Assembly: GCF_047948215.1 (NCBI RefSeq)
Contig: NC_134458.1
Location: 132,621,571-132,685,570 of the forward strand
Direction: 5' to 3'
Source: Lycorma delicatula
Lineage: Eukaryota; Arthropoda; Insecta; Hemiptera; Fulgoridae
Length of the DNA stretch: 64,000 nucleotides
Below, in pieces: positions 10,766 through 24,374 of this stretch (position 1 is its first letter; the number at the start of each line of letters is the position of its first letter). A program made the position numbers and the translations under genes. The notes under the pieces are model-generated. The model searched no databases and was not told the DNA's origin. It saw only the letters and a list, made by a program, of their open reading frames with translations.

Positions 10766-13012
10766 GATTTAATTATGAATTGTAATCAAAATTATGAATG
10801 GTATAATAAAACGTATAATTTAATGCCTAGAATAAAATATAAATAAATAAATAAATAAGAAATATACCTAGAATAAAATTTTATTGAGAATGATTAGTTA
10901 CATTGTTTCAGAAAATGACGGTTAATCGATTTTTAATTATATTTCTAATAATAAGAGAATAGTTTAGTAAACATATTTAAATATACTTTTTATGAATCAT
11001 ATTAATGAGATACGCTACCTCATTTAAATAAATGATTGTTGAAATTCAGCTTGTTCTATTTAAATGAACATTATTTAGACATAATGAAGGATTTTAGTTC
11101 AGAATATGACAATGGTAAACGTGGTCTGCATTTGACATTTCAGTTAATTTACCTCAGGTTATTAACAAAGAAAAAAAGAAAGAAAGATAGGTTTATTGAC
11201 AATGATGACAATGAGCTTAATAATTTTATATGAATGAGGCGTCTTTTTTTTATGAAAGATGTAATTCGTTTGCAAAGTTTATAAACTTTGTTTTATGCCA
11301 AGTAACTTAATTAATGCAATGTTTTATGAAATAAAAATAATTAATTTATGCTATAATTTATGTGTTTACAAAGTTGTTTTATCCAAACTTCTAATTAGAT
11401 TTTTCTTATAATTGCGTCTCTATGTGTATATAACCACCTTCATCCTGTGTTGTAATCGGTGAACAAAAAAAACCCTCAGTTATTGAACATGAAATTTTAA
11501 CAACTTTCATAAAAACGTTTTTATACTTTTAAACGTGAATTTTTTCTTACCATCTTACGGGAATATTTTTTTTATAATTAACTCTCTAAGAATGTTTTTT
11601 TTTTTTTATTATTAACGAGGTGAATCTATCGATGTTCTTCCGGGAAACACAACGTATTTTAAATTAAAAGGAAGTAAAAAACGAATTGTTTTTTTATAAG
11701 ACTTGAATCTTTTGACTGATTATACTGAATGTTTTCATTAGAATGGTATTAGCGTTACATGCACTGTTAGCTTTTCAAACAAATTTTTACTATTTCTTTT
11801 TTTGATGAATTTTAAGGAAATTTAGTTTTTTTTTACTATGTCCTTGGTTTAAACTTCAGCGACGATTTTTCGATAACCCGGGTGAAATAGTGTGTACGAC
11901 TAACAGTTATCATGAAAGAAAAGGTTTATCTTTGTAAATTTATACCTTGAAAACCAAATTGATGGAACGAGGTTAATGTATCTACAAACTTAAACCTTGA
12001 TTTTTTTTTTACTGAGAGATTCTTGAGAGTTTTAGTTTATTTAAAGGAGAAGGATATGGCAAATTACATATGAAATTTACCTTTTTTTCATCTAATTTAG
12101 CTGGCAGTGGAATTTCAGTGTTCTGTAACTTTGTTAGTAGGTAATATAAAGAAATAAAAGTTTAAGTGTTACAATTATATCTATTGCTAAAGAATTTTTA
12201 TTAATTTTCTGATGACCGATCTCAGTATGGTGGATATTTTAAAAGAAAAACTGCTTTTTTTGACTATCGATAAAGTTAGAAAATTTTTTACGCTGACTAT
12301 ACATTTTAAATAAACTATTACAGAAAGTACATAATTGCACAATTTCAATTAACGAGATGGAAAAAGGGAAAATTTAAATGAAATTTAAAGGAAAAAAAAT
12401 TAAAGAAAATATGTATTTCTGTTAAAGCGGGCGGAAGTCTCCGTTGACTGTTAAGAAAGAGCAGTAGCTTGACGTAAGCGTGAATTACGTTGCTGACATT
12501 CAACATGTCTGTAAAGCCTTTTTTTTTTTCACTGTGAAACGTTGATATTCTTATTCCCCATGTGACAGAACAGAAACCTGAGATTGTCATTTGTGAAATT
12601 TCTTCATTCCAACACAATACATTTTTCCATACCGTTCTTAATTGGAATTATACACACATTTTCATTCTTTTATAAAAATAAATAAATATATATATATATA
12701 TCAATACTACCTTTAAAAAAAATCATAGAACTGTATCTTTAGAAATAAACACCAACTGGATATTGGAAAAAGATTTAAATACACAAACGACAAATAAAAT
12801 CTTTTAATATATACTTAAAATTAATATATATATTTATATATATATTGTTTATGGAAAATCTATAGAACACGGATATTACTTAATTATAAAAAAGGTGCGA
12901 AAAACGGGACATACTCCATTTACCGAAATTCCTACAGGTTTCTTTTAAAGAGATTTAGACTTATTGCGGAAAACTGCAAGATTTAATTCAGTGTAATATT
13001 TCTTTTATAAGC
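10766..13012. other. AT-rich sequence, no gene seen
   Basis: No supported gene. Includes an aaat-type simple repeat near 10840, a short (ta) run near 12690 and AT-rich palindromic stretches near 12830. The 90-codon minus frame at 12345-12617 shows no recognised motif. Confidence 0.5.
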
Positions 13013-13305
13013 GTTAAAGGATTAGCATTTTCTCTCAATATGATGGCTGGTTTGTTTTAACAAAGTAACTTTTTCCCTCTAACGTACAGTTTTTTTTTTT
13101 AATTCAGAGGCATTTGACCTTAGGTCAGTTAGTTGATAGACGTGATTAATTAATTTAAACTGTTAAAGGATAAGCATTTTCTCTCAATATGATGGCTGGT
13201 TTGTTTTAACAAAGTAACTTTTTCCCTCTAACGTACAGATTTTTTTTTTTAATTCAGAGGCATTTGACCTTAGGTCAGTTAGTTGATTGGCGTGATTAAT
13301 TAATT
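13013..13305 (+). repeat. Tandem duplication, 149-bp unit, two copies
   Basis: Unit 1 starts at 13013 and unit 2 at 13162, both opening with gttaaagga and both containing catttgaccttaggtcag and gcgtgattaattaat or its near copy. The copies differ at only a few positions (for example gatt/gata and tagac/ttggc), so the duplication is recent. No reading frame spans it. Confidence 0.93.
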
Positions 13306-14544
13306 TGTTCTTGAATCACGAATATTTATTTCACGTTATTGGTTGAATTAAGTACAGGTTCTCTTCTGCTATCAATTTAATAAATTTACAGAATAATAAT
13401 TTAAAAAAAAGTTTGAAATATAAAAACGTGAAAAATAATTGAAATTAAAAAAAGCCACGAAGAATAAAAGTGGATAAAGTTTATTCAGTTTATTCAGTTT
13501 ACAGTTTATAAAATTTCTTTCTTTTTTTATTCGATTTAGATTTATTGAAAAAATATATCCATTTTACCACAGTTTATTTCAAATTAAATAATTCCTAAAA
13601 TTGTGGTGGTAGCTGTAAAATCTATTTTTATTTTTTATTTATTTACTTTTTTTTTTGATGATGTATAATGTTGATTAAAACTTCTGCTATAAAGTAATAT
13701 AGATACATAGAATAATTATAGAGAAAATATATGGAGTAAAGAGAACTAAATCATTATATAATGTCATAATAAAGTGAAGATTTACCGTTGAATTTTTAGA
13801 TTATCAAACGCGATATCATTAAATTTGCACTGAAATGACAAACTTGTCGAAGGAAAAATTACAAAAACTTAATAATTTTATGACTAAAACCGAAAGATAC
13901 TTTACAAGTTATATCTTTGTCAGTAAATTTAAAAGTTTATTAACTTACTTTATAATAATAGTAAAAAATCAAGGATAATTTGATTTTATTTTTCAATCAT
14001 ATTAATATTTACCTAGGAAATTCTCATTTAATTACTCAAAATACTTCATTTAAAAGCTTCTAAAAACATTATTATAATTTTAACTAATGTATATCTGATA
14101 TAAAAACAAAAAAAAACATCCAACTAAATTCTATCAACTGGACAATAACTAATTTTTCTTCATTTTTCAACCTTCTTGCCAAATTTTGACCGTTTACAAA
14201 TTACAGAAATTTACAAATTATCAGACACCTTTTTAATACAAGGCAGTTTATTTAGGAAAGGGCATATTTATATATTTATTTTTAGAAGTTTCATTATTTA
14301 ATTACATATTTCGTTTAATTGCGTTATTAATAATTGAACGAATTATATTTACGAGGGGGAGAGCTGGTACGTTGAAAAAATTTATTTTTTAAAATGTATA
14401 GCAAATGGGTGGATCCAAAAGAATAGTCACTAAAATTATGTTTAATTATATTTATACGCTAAAATCTAACAAAGAAATTTGCCGCGAAATGAAAGATTTA
14501 GAAATGAAAATATGGAAAAGAAAAATTAATTTTTTTTCCCTTGG
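13306..14544. other. AT-rich sequence, no gene seen
   Basis: AT-rich, without a recognisable reading frame or repeat. Confidence 0.5.
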
Positions 14545-14655
14545 TGGTATCAACGCATAAGCTTGATTCTTGTGCGTGAGATATGGAAATGGAATTTTTT
14601 AGCATATGAAAAATGTATGCCTGACCGGAATTCGAACCCGGAACCTCCGGATAAA
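14545..14655 (-). mobile_element. tRNA-derived SINE family 2, partial
   Basis: Minus-strand fragment with a clear RNA polymerase III B box, GGTTCGAATTCC (14638-14627), followed by CGGTCAGGCATaC, a TTTTTCATAtgC block and ttccatatctcacgcac. The same order (B box, gTCAgtCATGgCATTT, tttccat, tctc) is seen in the plus-strand copy at 15253. The tRNA-like head before the B box is truncated or too diverged to identify. Confidence 0.7.
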
Positions 14656-15252
14656 TTTATTGAATGAGTGACAGTAGACTTATAAAACAATTATTTAACT
14701 TTTACAAAGATTGAAAAACAAAAATAAGGTGGCACCGGGAAGTAAACCAAGACCTAGAAAGACTAAATAAAGATTGAAAAAAAATAACATATAGAATAGA
14801 GTTTCGAGAAACAGTTGAAGATTTCAAACTAGATAAAAAGCAAAAACCAAAAAAACAGTTCAAGAGAATTTACAGAACAGTAAAAACAAGCACTTTTGGA
14901 TAAAATAGAAACTTACTGGAAACAACGGAAAGAAGAGGAAAAGAAGAAAGGAAATTCAACGAAATTTAAAAAGGTCTAATAGAAAGTAGACAGTAGCAAA
15001 CAAATAGCTTTACTTCGTATAAGAAAATAAAAAAAAATTATATATTATAAATAAAATTGTAATGTATTTATAACAAAATTATATAATATATATTCAATTT
15101 ATTAATATACGAGTAATTAAAATGTAACTGAATAAAAATTTATATTGATGAAATTAATTATGGAAGTTAATTTTATTAATCATTTATTTATATAATTTTA
15201 TTAACTTATAAGAAAAATTCTTTTAAATAATGAAAAAAACAAAAAAACTGCC
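14656..15252. other. A-rich sequence, possible decayed coding remnant
   Basis: A-rich. Around 14895-14980 one plus frame reads TYWKQRKEEEKKKG and then stops; this could be the basic C-terminus of some element but is too short and biased to assign. Confidence 0.3.
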
Positions 15253-15535
15253 GAACTTTCATAGCCGAATGGTAGTAACCCTTATTTCATTTGGAAAGTT
15301 TCGGGTTCAAATTCTGATCAGTCATGGCATTTCTTTCAAGGTGCTGTAAATTTCCATGCTTCATCTCCTATGGTTGGTAAGCATCAAAAACGGCATCCAG
15401 CCGTAAAAATTTGGCCAAATTTCTCACAACGTTTAGAAAATCACGTCAACCACTTAGCGACCAATCTTTTTGATAGTAGTGGGAACGTTTGAAGGTTGAA
15501 ACGTCTCCATGTGCTTGACTTAAGGGCTTCTGAAT
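15253..15535 (+). mobile_element. tRNA-derived SINE family 2
   Basis: The tRNA-like head has a polymerase III A box, TAGCCGAATGGTAG (15262-15275), and a B box, GGTTCAAATTCT (15304-15315), about 40 bp apart as in tRNA genes. It is followed by a body with gtcatggcattt, ggcatccagccgtaaaa and a 3' part rich in unique sequence. The cloverleaf is not complete, so this is not a tRNA gene. The terminal tail and target duplication were not resolved. Confidence 0.75.
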
Positions 15536-15639
15536 GACAGTATGTAGTATCGCCAAATCTAGTGATGTTATTTTTATTATTTTGTTCGACTAGTTATCAC
15601 TTTATTATTATTTTTATTTTTTTTTTACTATTTATTTGT

Positions 15640-16545
15640 TTTTTTCTATTCTTTCCGTTGGGGAGGAAAAACCTCTGCCTTCCGCCGTCAGGCCCGCACT
15701 GATGGTAGTGCGAGGCTCTCACCCGCTAAAAAACCTCCCCTCCTACCATGCAGGGGCCGGATCTAAGCCTTATGGTATGTACAGCCCCTGCATGATCACC
15801 CAGGCACTGTACTATCCAAATCCGTGTGACTGGAAGGCGTCCCCAGGGGCAATCGACGAGTGACGACTCCGAGGAGCCCCGCCGCCCTCCCCCAGAAGCT
15901 GGCCTCCCTTGATCACCCGTCATCGAACTCCAAGTCTCCATAGATTCGCATCTACTCGGCCTGCCGTCGCCTCTCTTCATTGGCCTTCTCTCGTATCATT
16001 GATGCGATCGTAGTCGAGACACACTCCCACTTGTTGCTATTGCTGAGCATTACCTCGATTATATTGTTGGCCCCCTCCACACTCTGATCATCGAGCACTA
16101 CGAGTAAGTTACGCCATCTAGGGCAAAAAAACACCACATGCTCTGCTGTATCCAGTCCGCCGCAATCGTGACAGCAACTTGTATGGCATTTGCCCATCCT
16201 GTACAGGTAGTCCCGAAAACATCCATGTCCAGACAGGAACTGGGTGAATTCGTAGCCTGTGTTACCGTGTTTTCGCTCCACCCAGTTCCTGACGTCTCTT
16301 ATGAGCCCATAGGTCCACCTTCCTTTGTCCGAATCTCGCTATCTGTCACGCCAAGCCATGTAGAGACCGTCAAGTGCCTCCTTTCTGTCCCCTCCATTCA
16401 CTATTGAAGCTCATTTGCGATTGTAAGTCTATGGGCGGTACTCCAGCTATACCCGAAGCCGCCTCGGTGCTGATCTTACGACACCCTGCGATGACACGTA
16501 TGTTTAGCCTACGTTGTTGCATAACTAAACGCCTCACGTTCCTGG
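15640..16545 (-). mobile_element. R1-clade non-LTR retrotransposon, 5'-truncated
   Basis: GC-rich island holding the C-terminal end of an R1-type ORF2 and its 3' untranslated region (15640-15951), minus strand. The 3' end carries a conserved GCACT...AGTGC hairpin and is followed by TAA/AAT-rich sequence. A second copy of only this 3' end lies at 38790-38885 in the opposite orientation, also followed by TAA-rich sequence. Truncation at the 5' side is usual for LINE insertion by target-primed reverse transcription. A target duplication was not identified. Confidence 0.85.
15952..16545 (-). pseudogene. R1-clade ORF2 C-terminal fragment
   Basis: C-terminal part of an R1-type reverse-transcriptase protein. 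From 5' to 3' on the minus strand: RVIAGCRKISTEAASGIAG followed by VPPIDLQ (the AYRTVST...AGVPPIDL signature that follows the polymerase thumb), a frame-shifted stretch near 16390, RWTYGLIRDVRNWVERKHG, TQFLSGHGCFRDYLYRMGK, and a CCHC zinc-binding motif, C-x2-C-x7-H-x4-C, within CCHDCGGLDTAEHVVFFC. The stop is at 15952. In intact R1 elements this segment follows the polymerase and is thought to bind nucleic acid. The polymerase itself is missing here, and at least one frameshift is present. Confidence 0.85.
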
Positions 16546-18002
16546 CCCTATTTATTTGTTTATTGGTTTTTATTTGTCGATTGTTTGTTTTTATGGTCTA
16601 CGAAGTGTTGACAGATATATATTTTTACTAATGAACTTTAAGGTTACTGTTTCCTGAAAACTTTTGTTAAGGATTGACTTATTTATGGGAGTTCCTTAAG
16701 AACCCCCTGTCATGTGCTTATTATCGAACGATTTACCTATGGTTTCACTTAGCCGATTGCAAATTTACTAGTTGTGAAAAAAAAATTTCTCGCTTAACCT
16801 TAATAAAATTGATATAAAATAAAATAAAATTGTTTTTGAACTGTTGGTAATTATTATTGTTATCTGATTAGATTAAAGGGAATTTAAAAATCAATAGTTT
16901 ATAATATTTACATAAATATATCTCCAGTTTTAATTTATTAGAAAATATTAAAGTTTTCGTATTTTATTTTAATTACAGGTTCTTTTTTTTAATTTTATTG
17001 GAGATGTAAATTTGTTTCCAAATAAAAGGAATGCTATTAATTTTCTTTTATCGGATACTAGATATAAAGAATCTTATTTCGCATCATTTTATTATGAATA
17101 GATTTTAAGCTCTACCTTAAATTAACATCGATTTGTCAAAAGATTCTTTCTTTTTTTCAAATTTAATTTGATTAATTTTCCAAAAAATATTGGTGAACTA
17201 CTATCATCATTCTTTTTTATCAAAGTTTACAGCATATCATCACATCTACTATGATCGTTCAATCGAGATTGCTATAAAAGTGGTTTGAGTGGTTGTTAAG
17301 CATAAAAGGGGAAGTGACAGATCTAATTGATTGATGACGATACGCTATTGGTCTTTAAATTTCCCATTTTTCCCCTTTATTTAGACTTTTTCTACAATTT
17401 AACCTAAATATCATTCAAGCACGTAGACTAGTAAGAAGTAGTAAATGTAATTATAATTTGCAGCCGACTTTAACTTACGATTTATTAAGTTACTTAACCG
17501 AGCTTTATTTTAACTTTGGCTACTCTATAGTGGATTGATAATATTGATATTACGTATAGATTTATAAAAACTATTAAAAATTATAAAATAAAACTCTTAC
17601 TCCTAGGCTTCTATTTTAATGATGTCTGATTTGCTCAAACCCTTTTCTTGAGAGTATATACCAGAAAGTGACGTTTTTCTTGAAAAATCGGAAAAACTTC
17701 CCTAATTCCTTAAGCGTTGAAGATATATTGGAACTTGTTTTAATGAATACCCCGATATCGAAAACTAAAGGCATTTCTATTGTAAAATGTAAAATCCGTA
17801 TTTTTTCGCAGACTTTTGTAAACGTATTTTGATGGCTAACGCTTCGCTGTTCCTAGTTATAAAATTAGTGCTTTTTTTACCGACTATTCGAAGAAAAGTA
17901 CGGTAGTTTCGTCGTATGGTAAGATTGGGGAGTGAAAATGAATCTCTTTACGTTTTGAGGTACAGGAGTACGAAAATACCATTCACTTAAAATCGTGTGT
18001 GG
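16546..18002. other. AT-rich sequence, possible old repeat near 17.6-18.0 kb
   Basis: No gene seen. The stretch from about 17600 to 18000 is less AT-rich and leads into a TA/CA microsatellite, as old elements often do, but no second copy was found in the window. Confidence 0.4.

Positions 18003-18063
<61 letters not shown>
18003..18063. repeat. (TA)n(CA)n microsatellite
   Basis: About 17 TA units run into about 13 CA units. Confidence 0.97.
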
Positions 18064-18883
18064 TAAAATACATTTATACTTTTATATATAAAATACATTT
18101 TCCTACAACCCGTTTTATTTTTGCGCGTAACCTGCTTTATTGATAGTGTAACACTTAACTAAGGGTTCTAAATTCGATTTACAGCAGGCAAGCGATTATA
18201 TTTCGCTAGGTTTTCCTGGTAACAGAATTTATGTATATAATGTGCCGATTTGTGTCTCCCATTAAATCGTCTACAATCATGTGAGTATGTCCTAGATAAG
18301 GTCACCTATAATCAAACGGTTATATGCAACCACATGTAAGACAAAAATAAAAAAAATTATCCTCAAAGAAATAAGCATCTGAAGAGAGTCCAATAAATGA
18401 AGTAAAGAATAACGTGACTTACCGTTGCTTTCTTCCTTGACTATAATATATAGATGCACAGTAGAATGTAAAACCCACCAGTGTGTGCACAAGTGGTACT
18501 TAATTCTGTAAGGGACACAATTTTACACATCTAATGTGTGGTAAAAATTATTACTTTCAGAGAAAGGGGCTTTGGTTGGGGTGCCTCTTGTACCTCAGGA
18601 GTTTTATAAGCTGAACTGACTTAATAATTTTATAAGCTGACTGGGATTAATAATAAAATTACACATTAATGCATACCCTTACAGTAGAGAAGCAATTTAT
18701 TAAAACACTATGTATAATCAGTTGAAGAAAATTAAAGCCATGTAATATTAAAAAAAGATTTATTTAGCTAAGTCTTACAATTTTAGTTTATTTTTGTATA
18801 AATATTAATTTTGTTGAATTAATTTAACAATTAAATATAGATAGAGCAGCGAATATAGATAGAGCAGTTAGCTATATTAAAGG
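18064..18883. other. AT-rich sequence, no gene seen
   Basis: No motif or repeat recognised. A 66-codon minus-strand frame at 18292-18492 has no family signature. Confidence 0.5.
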
Positions 18884-19240
18884 AGAAATTATGATGATAA
18901 TGTCAAAAATGGGATATCTATCTTTTTTGAAAATCTTTACGTTTTAGGGGCCAACTAGTTCATCTAGATCAAGAAAAAACATATGTATGCACGTATGTAT
19001 GTGTGTCGCACTGCTTTTAGCCTTATATCTTAGGATTGACCCAGACAATTTCTTTCAAATGTGGCTTAAACAATTCTATATATGGGGTATTGATCGAATT
19101 AATTTTTTCATAATTCTTTAAGAATATGGGGTAGTTATCGCGAAAAAAAACAGTTTCGATTTTCTTCATTATAGACGAAACTTTATTTAAGCAAAATTTA
19201 AAAACATTTTTCTTCTTACTAACTAGTGAAGTAGGGGGGA
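18884..19240 (+). repeat. Dispersed repeat Y, copy 1
   Basis: Matches the reverse complement of 36240-36575. Shared in order: gataatgtcaaaaatg, aaatctttacgttttag, caactagttcatctaga, a catAtgtatg/tgtatgt block, gtcgca(c/t)tgcttttRgcc, ttatatctYagga, and gattttcttca. Non-coding in both copies; class unknown. Confidence 0.75.
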
Positions 19241-20714
19241 ATTTACCAGTGGACGTGTACTAGAAGTATACCTTTCATAACCATAATTGTATTCATCAAT
19301 TACATAATTTCCCTTTACTTAGCAAGAGCCTGTTTCTTCCAAAAAGATTTATTCATCATATTTACCTCTCGTAGATCAATAGTTCATTATTAGCTTCATA
19401 CAAACTATGTTTGCAACAGTAGATCTCCTTTATTAAAATGCATTTAAGAGGAAATAGTTTGGTTTACGTATGCATACTTTTCATTAATTTAAAAATTAAT
19501 AAAATATTGATATTGGCGATAACCTACAGAGCTTGCGCAAAAATGATCTGTTCTATATCTTGTAGATATATCGCTATACATATTATTGTTTAAGATTAAT
19601 ATCTTAACTTCATACAGTGTCAGAAATCCTTTGATGTTACTTAAGTTATATATACAGTTCCATATATAATATTATGGAGCTGATTAATCAACAGATATCC
19701 CGATATAACTGCAATCTAAAGGTAAACTATGACATTATATCCGCATTCGAATTGGATGAAATGTAGAGTACAACCGGTATCTCAGTTTAAAATAATTGCA
19801 AAACTAATTTAATGTTTTTTTTTTTTACTAATATTAAATCTAACTGAAATCCTTAAACAACATAACTATATAAAATAAAATTTAAAGCTACTTTTATTTT
19901 ATATTTGCCAAACAGGAGATAAAATAAAATTAGTTATCGATTTTTTTTCTTATTATGAACGAATAAAATATTAATGATTGCGCAATCGTATTATTTGCAA
20001 ATAACTATTATATAAAGTTATGTAATTACTCTAAAGACTAGGCTTGTTTTCATACTTCCCATTATGTAATTATTTCATACTACCCATTATGTAATCAACA
20101 TAATAGTACGGTAGCTTGTTTTGAAATTGTTACAACGGACTTAAATGTCAAATTTGAAATTTAACTCTATGTAGACAATCTCTGTGGTATTATTAATGGG
20201 ACAACTACTATAGTCCTTATATTTCTCTTGTGAATTTGCAAATAATGAAATGTATTTCATACACGACAAGAACTGTTAAATATACCAATTGTCGGCTTAC
20301 TAATGTAATTTAAATGCATAAACTTTCCTTATGGATGGCAGTTGATTGTTTTCTTTAATTTCAACATAGTAACTAATTGACATTTTCAACCCCCTCTATA
20401 TGATATAATGATATTCATATTAACAGTATATTATGGTGTGCCGAGTTGACATTCGTCATCAGTGGATGCCCTAAATTAGGAGTTACAAATTTAAAATTGC
20501 ATGTAATTGATCAGATAAAATATGTAATTTATCAGATTTGCGATTGGTCATAGGTATTAAGAATTTGATTGGTCAAATTTTATACTTTCAGTTCCTTTCA
20601 GTGCTGTGATTGGTGTAAATATACTGTTTCGGGGTCCTGTGCTGACCAAACTGTTGCTCTGAAGAAATTACAGTACACTGATAGTTTTTATGAATTGAAC
20701 ATGCTTCATTTGTT
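19241..20714. other. AT-rich sequence, no gene seen
   Basis: No supported gene. The 73-codon plus frame at 20569-20790 runs into the repeated element end at 20715-20815 and has no recognised motif. The sequence just upstream of 20715 may belong to the same dispersed element. Confidence 0.4.
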
Positions 20715-20815
20715 ATTTACCAGTAATAGTCTAACAAGCATGAGGATAATAAACACAGTGTGGATTACGAGAACTCTGCTTCCTGGTTAGACGGGATGTT
20801 TAGTATCGGTATTGG
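20715..20815 (+). repeat. Right end of dispersed element family A/B, copy 3
   Basis: Shares atttaccag, (t)cacaa/caag, atgaggataa and gaacac/aaacac in order with the right ends at about 10655-10765 and 42250-42370, and ends in ggttagacggga, like copy 1 (gctagacggga). Only about 100 bp match clearly. Confidence 0.5.
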
Positions 20816-21065
20816 ACAGTTGCTGCGAAGAAACCGCCCTTAATTGTTTGTACTATTATTTTTCCCCTACTCCCCTGGACCGGACATACAATTAAGTAAA
20901 GCTCGGCCCAGGAGAGTTTCTTTTCACTCTAAGGGGGCCTCTCCACCTACCGGCTGAAAGTCCGGCATGGCAGGTCAGCCCCTCTAGTCGGATCTTTTTA
21001 TCTTCTGCCTGCCTCTAATGGAGAGAGAGTAATCCGGACCCGACTACGTCGTTCCCGGGCGGTAC
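20816..21065 (+). repeat. GC-rich repeat G, copy 1
   Basis: GC-rich island. It shares cacctaccggctg, gcatggcaggtc, cggatctttt, tgcctgcctct and cgttcccggg in the same order with 22028-22196. A weaker likeness to 46290-46360 (tgcctgcctcaaacgga, ggactcagtc) suggests it derives from an R1-type retrotransposon, but no frame is readable. Confidence 0.65.
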
Positions 21066-22027
21066 AAATTTAAACTATACAATTTTATAGTATTCTAGAT
21101 GATTTTACGTTAGAAATAGACAAGCAGAATACATTTTTAAATCTCATCTTTTAGACTTTTAAAGCAAAAGGTCTGTATTTTTATCACCAATGTTTGTCGT
21201 TAGTTCACAAGCGATTCTAGCTAATAAATAAATTTTAGCTATTTATATCGTCTAATTACGTTCAGTGTTTGTTTCATATGTTTAAATAAATATTACTGCT
21301 TATTTAATTGAATTATGTTTTATTTTTCAATGTACTTTTATTTATTTTGTTTCGAAGTTGAATTTTCTGTATGGTAAATTATTATCACACATACTTCTTG
21401 ATTTTTATTTTGTTTTATAAGGGTTGTCTTTACAATTCCACACCTTAGCTACATATTGGCTAAAATAGTAGTTGACGATAACGATGTTTACAGGCTAGAA
21501 AAATATGTCGTGAAAAAACAGGAAATGGATCATTTCCGTATGATAGCATCAAAAAGATAGCTTCAATTGCAATACTGATGTTTATAGATGCAATATTCAG
21601 TGCTATTATGAGCATGCCTGCTTTCCACTGGGATAATAAGTTTAAATTAATCATAAAATTTATTAAGAATAGATCTTCCTCACTATCTTACTTTCTACTA
21701 GAAACGTAATGATGTGATATTTCCTTTGTATACAATACAATATCTTTATTCAATTTCAAAAATGTTTATTTGAGAACTTTAATTTAAAATGAGTTTGGTT
21801 TACAGAACAAAGAGAAAATTCAACTAAGAAAAATATCACTCATAATTATAAAATAAAATGAAATTACGCTAACCAGCCAATTAACTTTCGGTAACAAGAA
21901 AGTAAATAAGTCAATTTAAAATTTATTTACTTAAATATTACTCTTGCTGCAAGTATCTGAGAAAATATTATTTTGATTCGGTAACTGATAAAATTTGAAA
22001 AATTACAAAACTTTTATCTCTCAGCAC
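21066..22027. other. AT-rich sequence, no gene seen
   Basis: No motif or repeat recognised. Confidence 0.5.
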
Positions 22028-22530
22028 AGGGGGATGTCCTTTAACTCAAACGGCTCTGCCCACCTACCGGCTGTATGTCCTGCATGGCAGGTCGGGCCGC
22101 CGGTTGGATCTTTATTTTTATTCCTTTTTGCCTGCCTCTTACTGAGAGGCTATGCCGTTCCCGGGGACCCCGCCCAAACAGCCAGGACTCAGTCTTCTTC
22201 CTTCTTTTCCTGTTTAGCCTCCGATACTACCGTTCAGATAATACTTCAGAGGATGGATGAGGTTGATATGTATGGGTGTAAATGAAGTGTAGTCTTGTAT
22301 ATTCTCAGTTCGACCATACCTGAGATGTGTGGTTAATTGAAACCCAACCACCAAAGAACACCGGTATCCACAATCTAGTATTCGTGTAAAAATATCTGGC
22401 TTTACTAGGACTTGAACGCAGGAACTCTCGACTTCCAAATCAGCTGATTTGGGAAGACGCGTTCACCACTAGACCAACCCGGTGGGTCTTGGACTCAGTC
22501 TTAACTTGTTTGTTTGCACTCTAATGGGAG
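22028..22530 (+). repeat. GC-rich repeat G, copy 2, split by a SINE
   Basis: The left part (22028-22196) matches copy 1 at 20816. It is interrupted by a SINE (22197-22490), and the host repeat resumes at 22491 with ggactcagtctt and ctctaatggga, which resembles ctctaatggagag in copy 1. Confidence 0.65.
22197..22490 (-). mobile_element. tRNA-derived SINE family 1, with target duplication
   Basis: Full-length SINE in minus orientation. Its head lies at the right end, with a polymerase III A box (ggtctagtggtgaacgcg) and a B box (gcgttcaagtcc). The body shares ccggtgttctttggtggt, gtacaagactacacttca-like sequence and tctgaagtattatctgaa with the copies at 27637 and 42624. The 12-bp target duplication ggactcagtctt lies exactly at both ends (22185-22196 and 22491-22502), which proves a discrete insertion into repeat G. 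Confidence 0.93.
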
Positions 22531-22538
22531 AACTAATT

Positions 22539-22575
22539 TTTCGGTAATTTAGATGGAAAATCTAAATTACCGAAA
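22539..22575. repeat. Perfect 16-bp hairpin
   Basis: The inverted repeat tttcggtaatttagat pairs exactly with atctaaattaccgaaa around the 5-base loop ggaaa. It sits at the right edge of repeat G; role unknown. Confidence 0.9.
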
Positions 22576-24084
<1,509 letters not shown>

Positions 24085-24374
24085 TGGACACTAAGTCTGA
24101 TATTATTAGAGTAATAAGTATTAAAAATCTTTATAAAAGATAGATAAACCAAAGTATTTTTAAGTGAAAATTTCTTTTCAAATCTTACGTAAAATCAGAT
24201 CTGAAGTAAATTAATCAGTGTAAGTAAAGTTAATTGAAAAATATTTATAATATAAAATATATTAGTAATAAATAGGACGTATTTACTTGGATTTTAAACT
24301 AATATAATGGTGTTTGATAATAGTTTAAACTAACGTGTTTAAATTCCAGAATTTTTTTTTGCCCCCGTTAGATA

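Noticed and set aside
13013..13305. A CRISPR-like or satellite array
   Set aside because: Only two units of 149 bp without spacers; it is a simple tandem duplication.
15253..15330. A tRNA gene on the plus strand
   Set aside because: It has A and B boxes, but the arms do not pair and the sequence continues into a SINE body.
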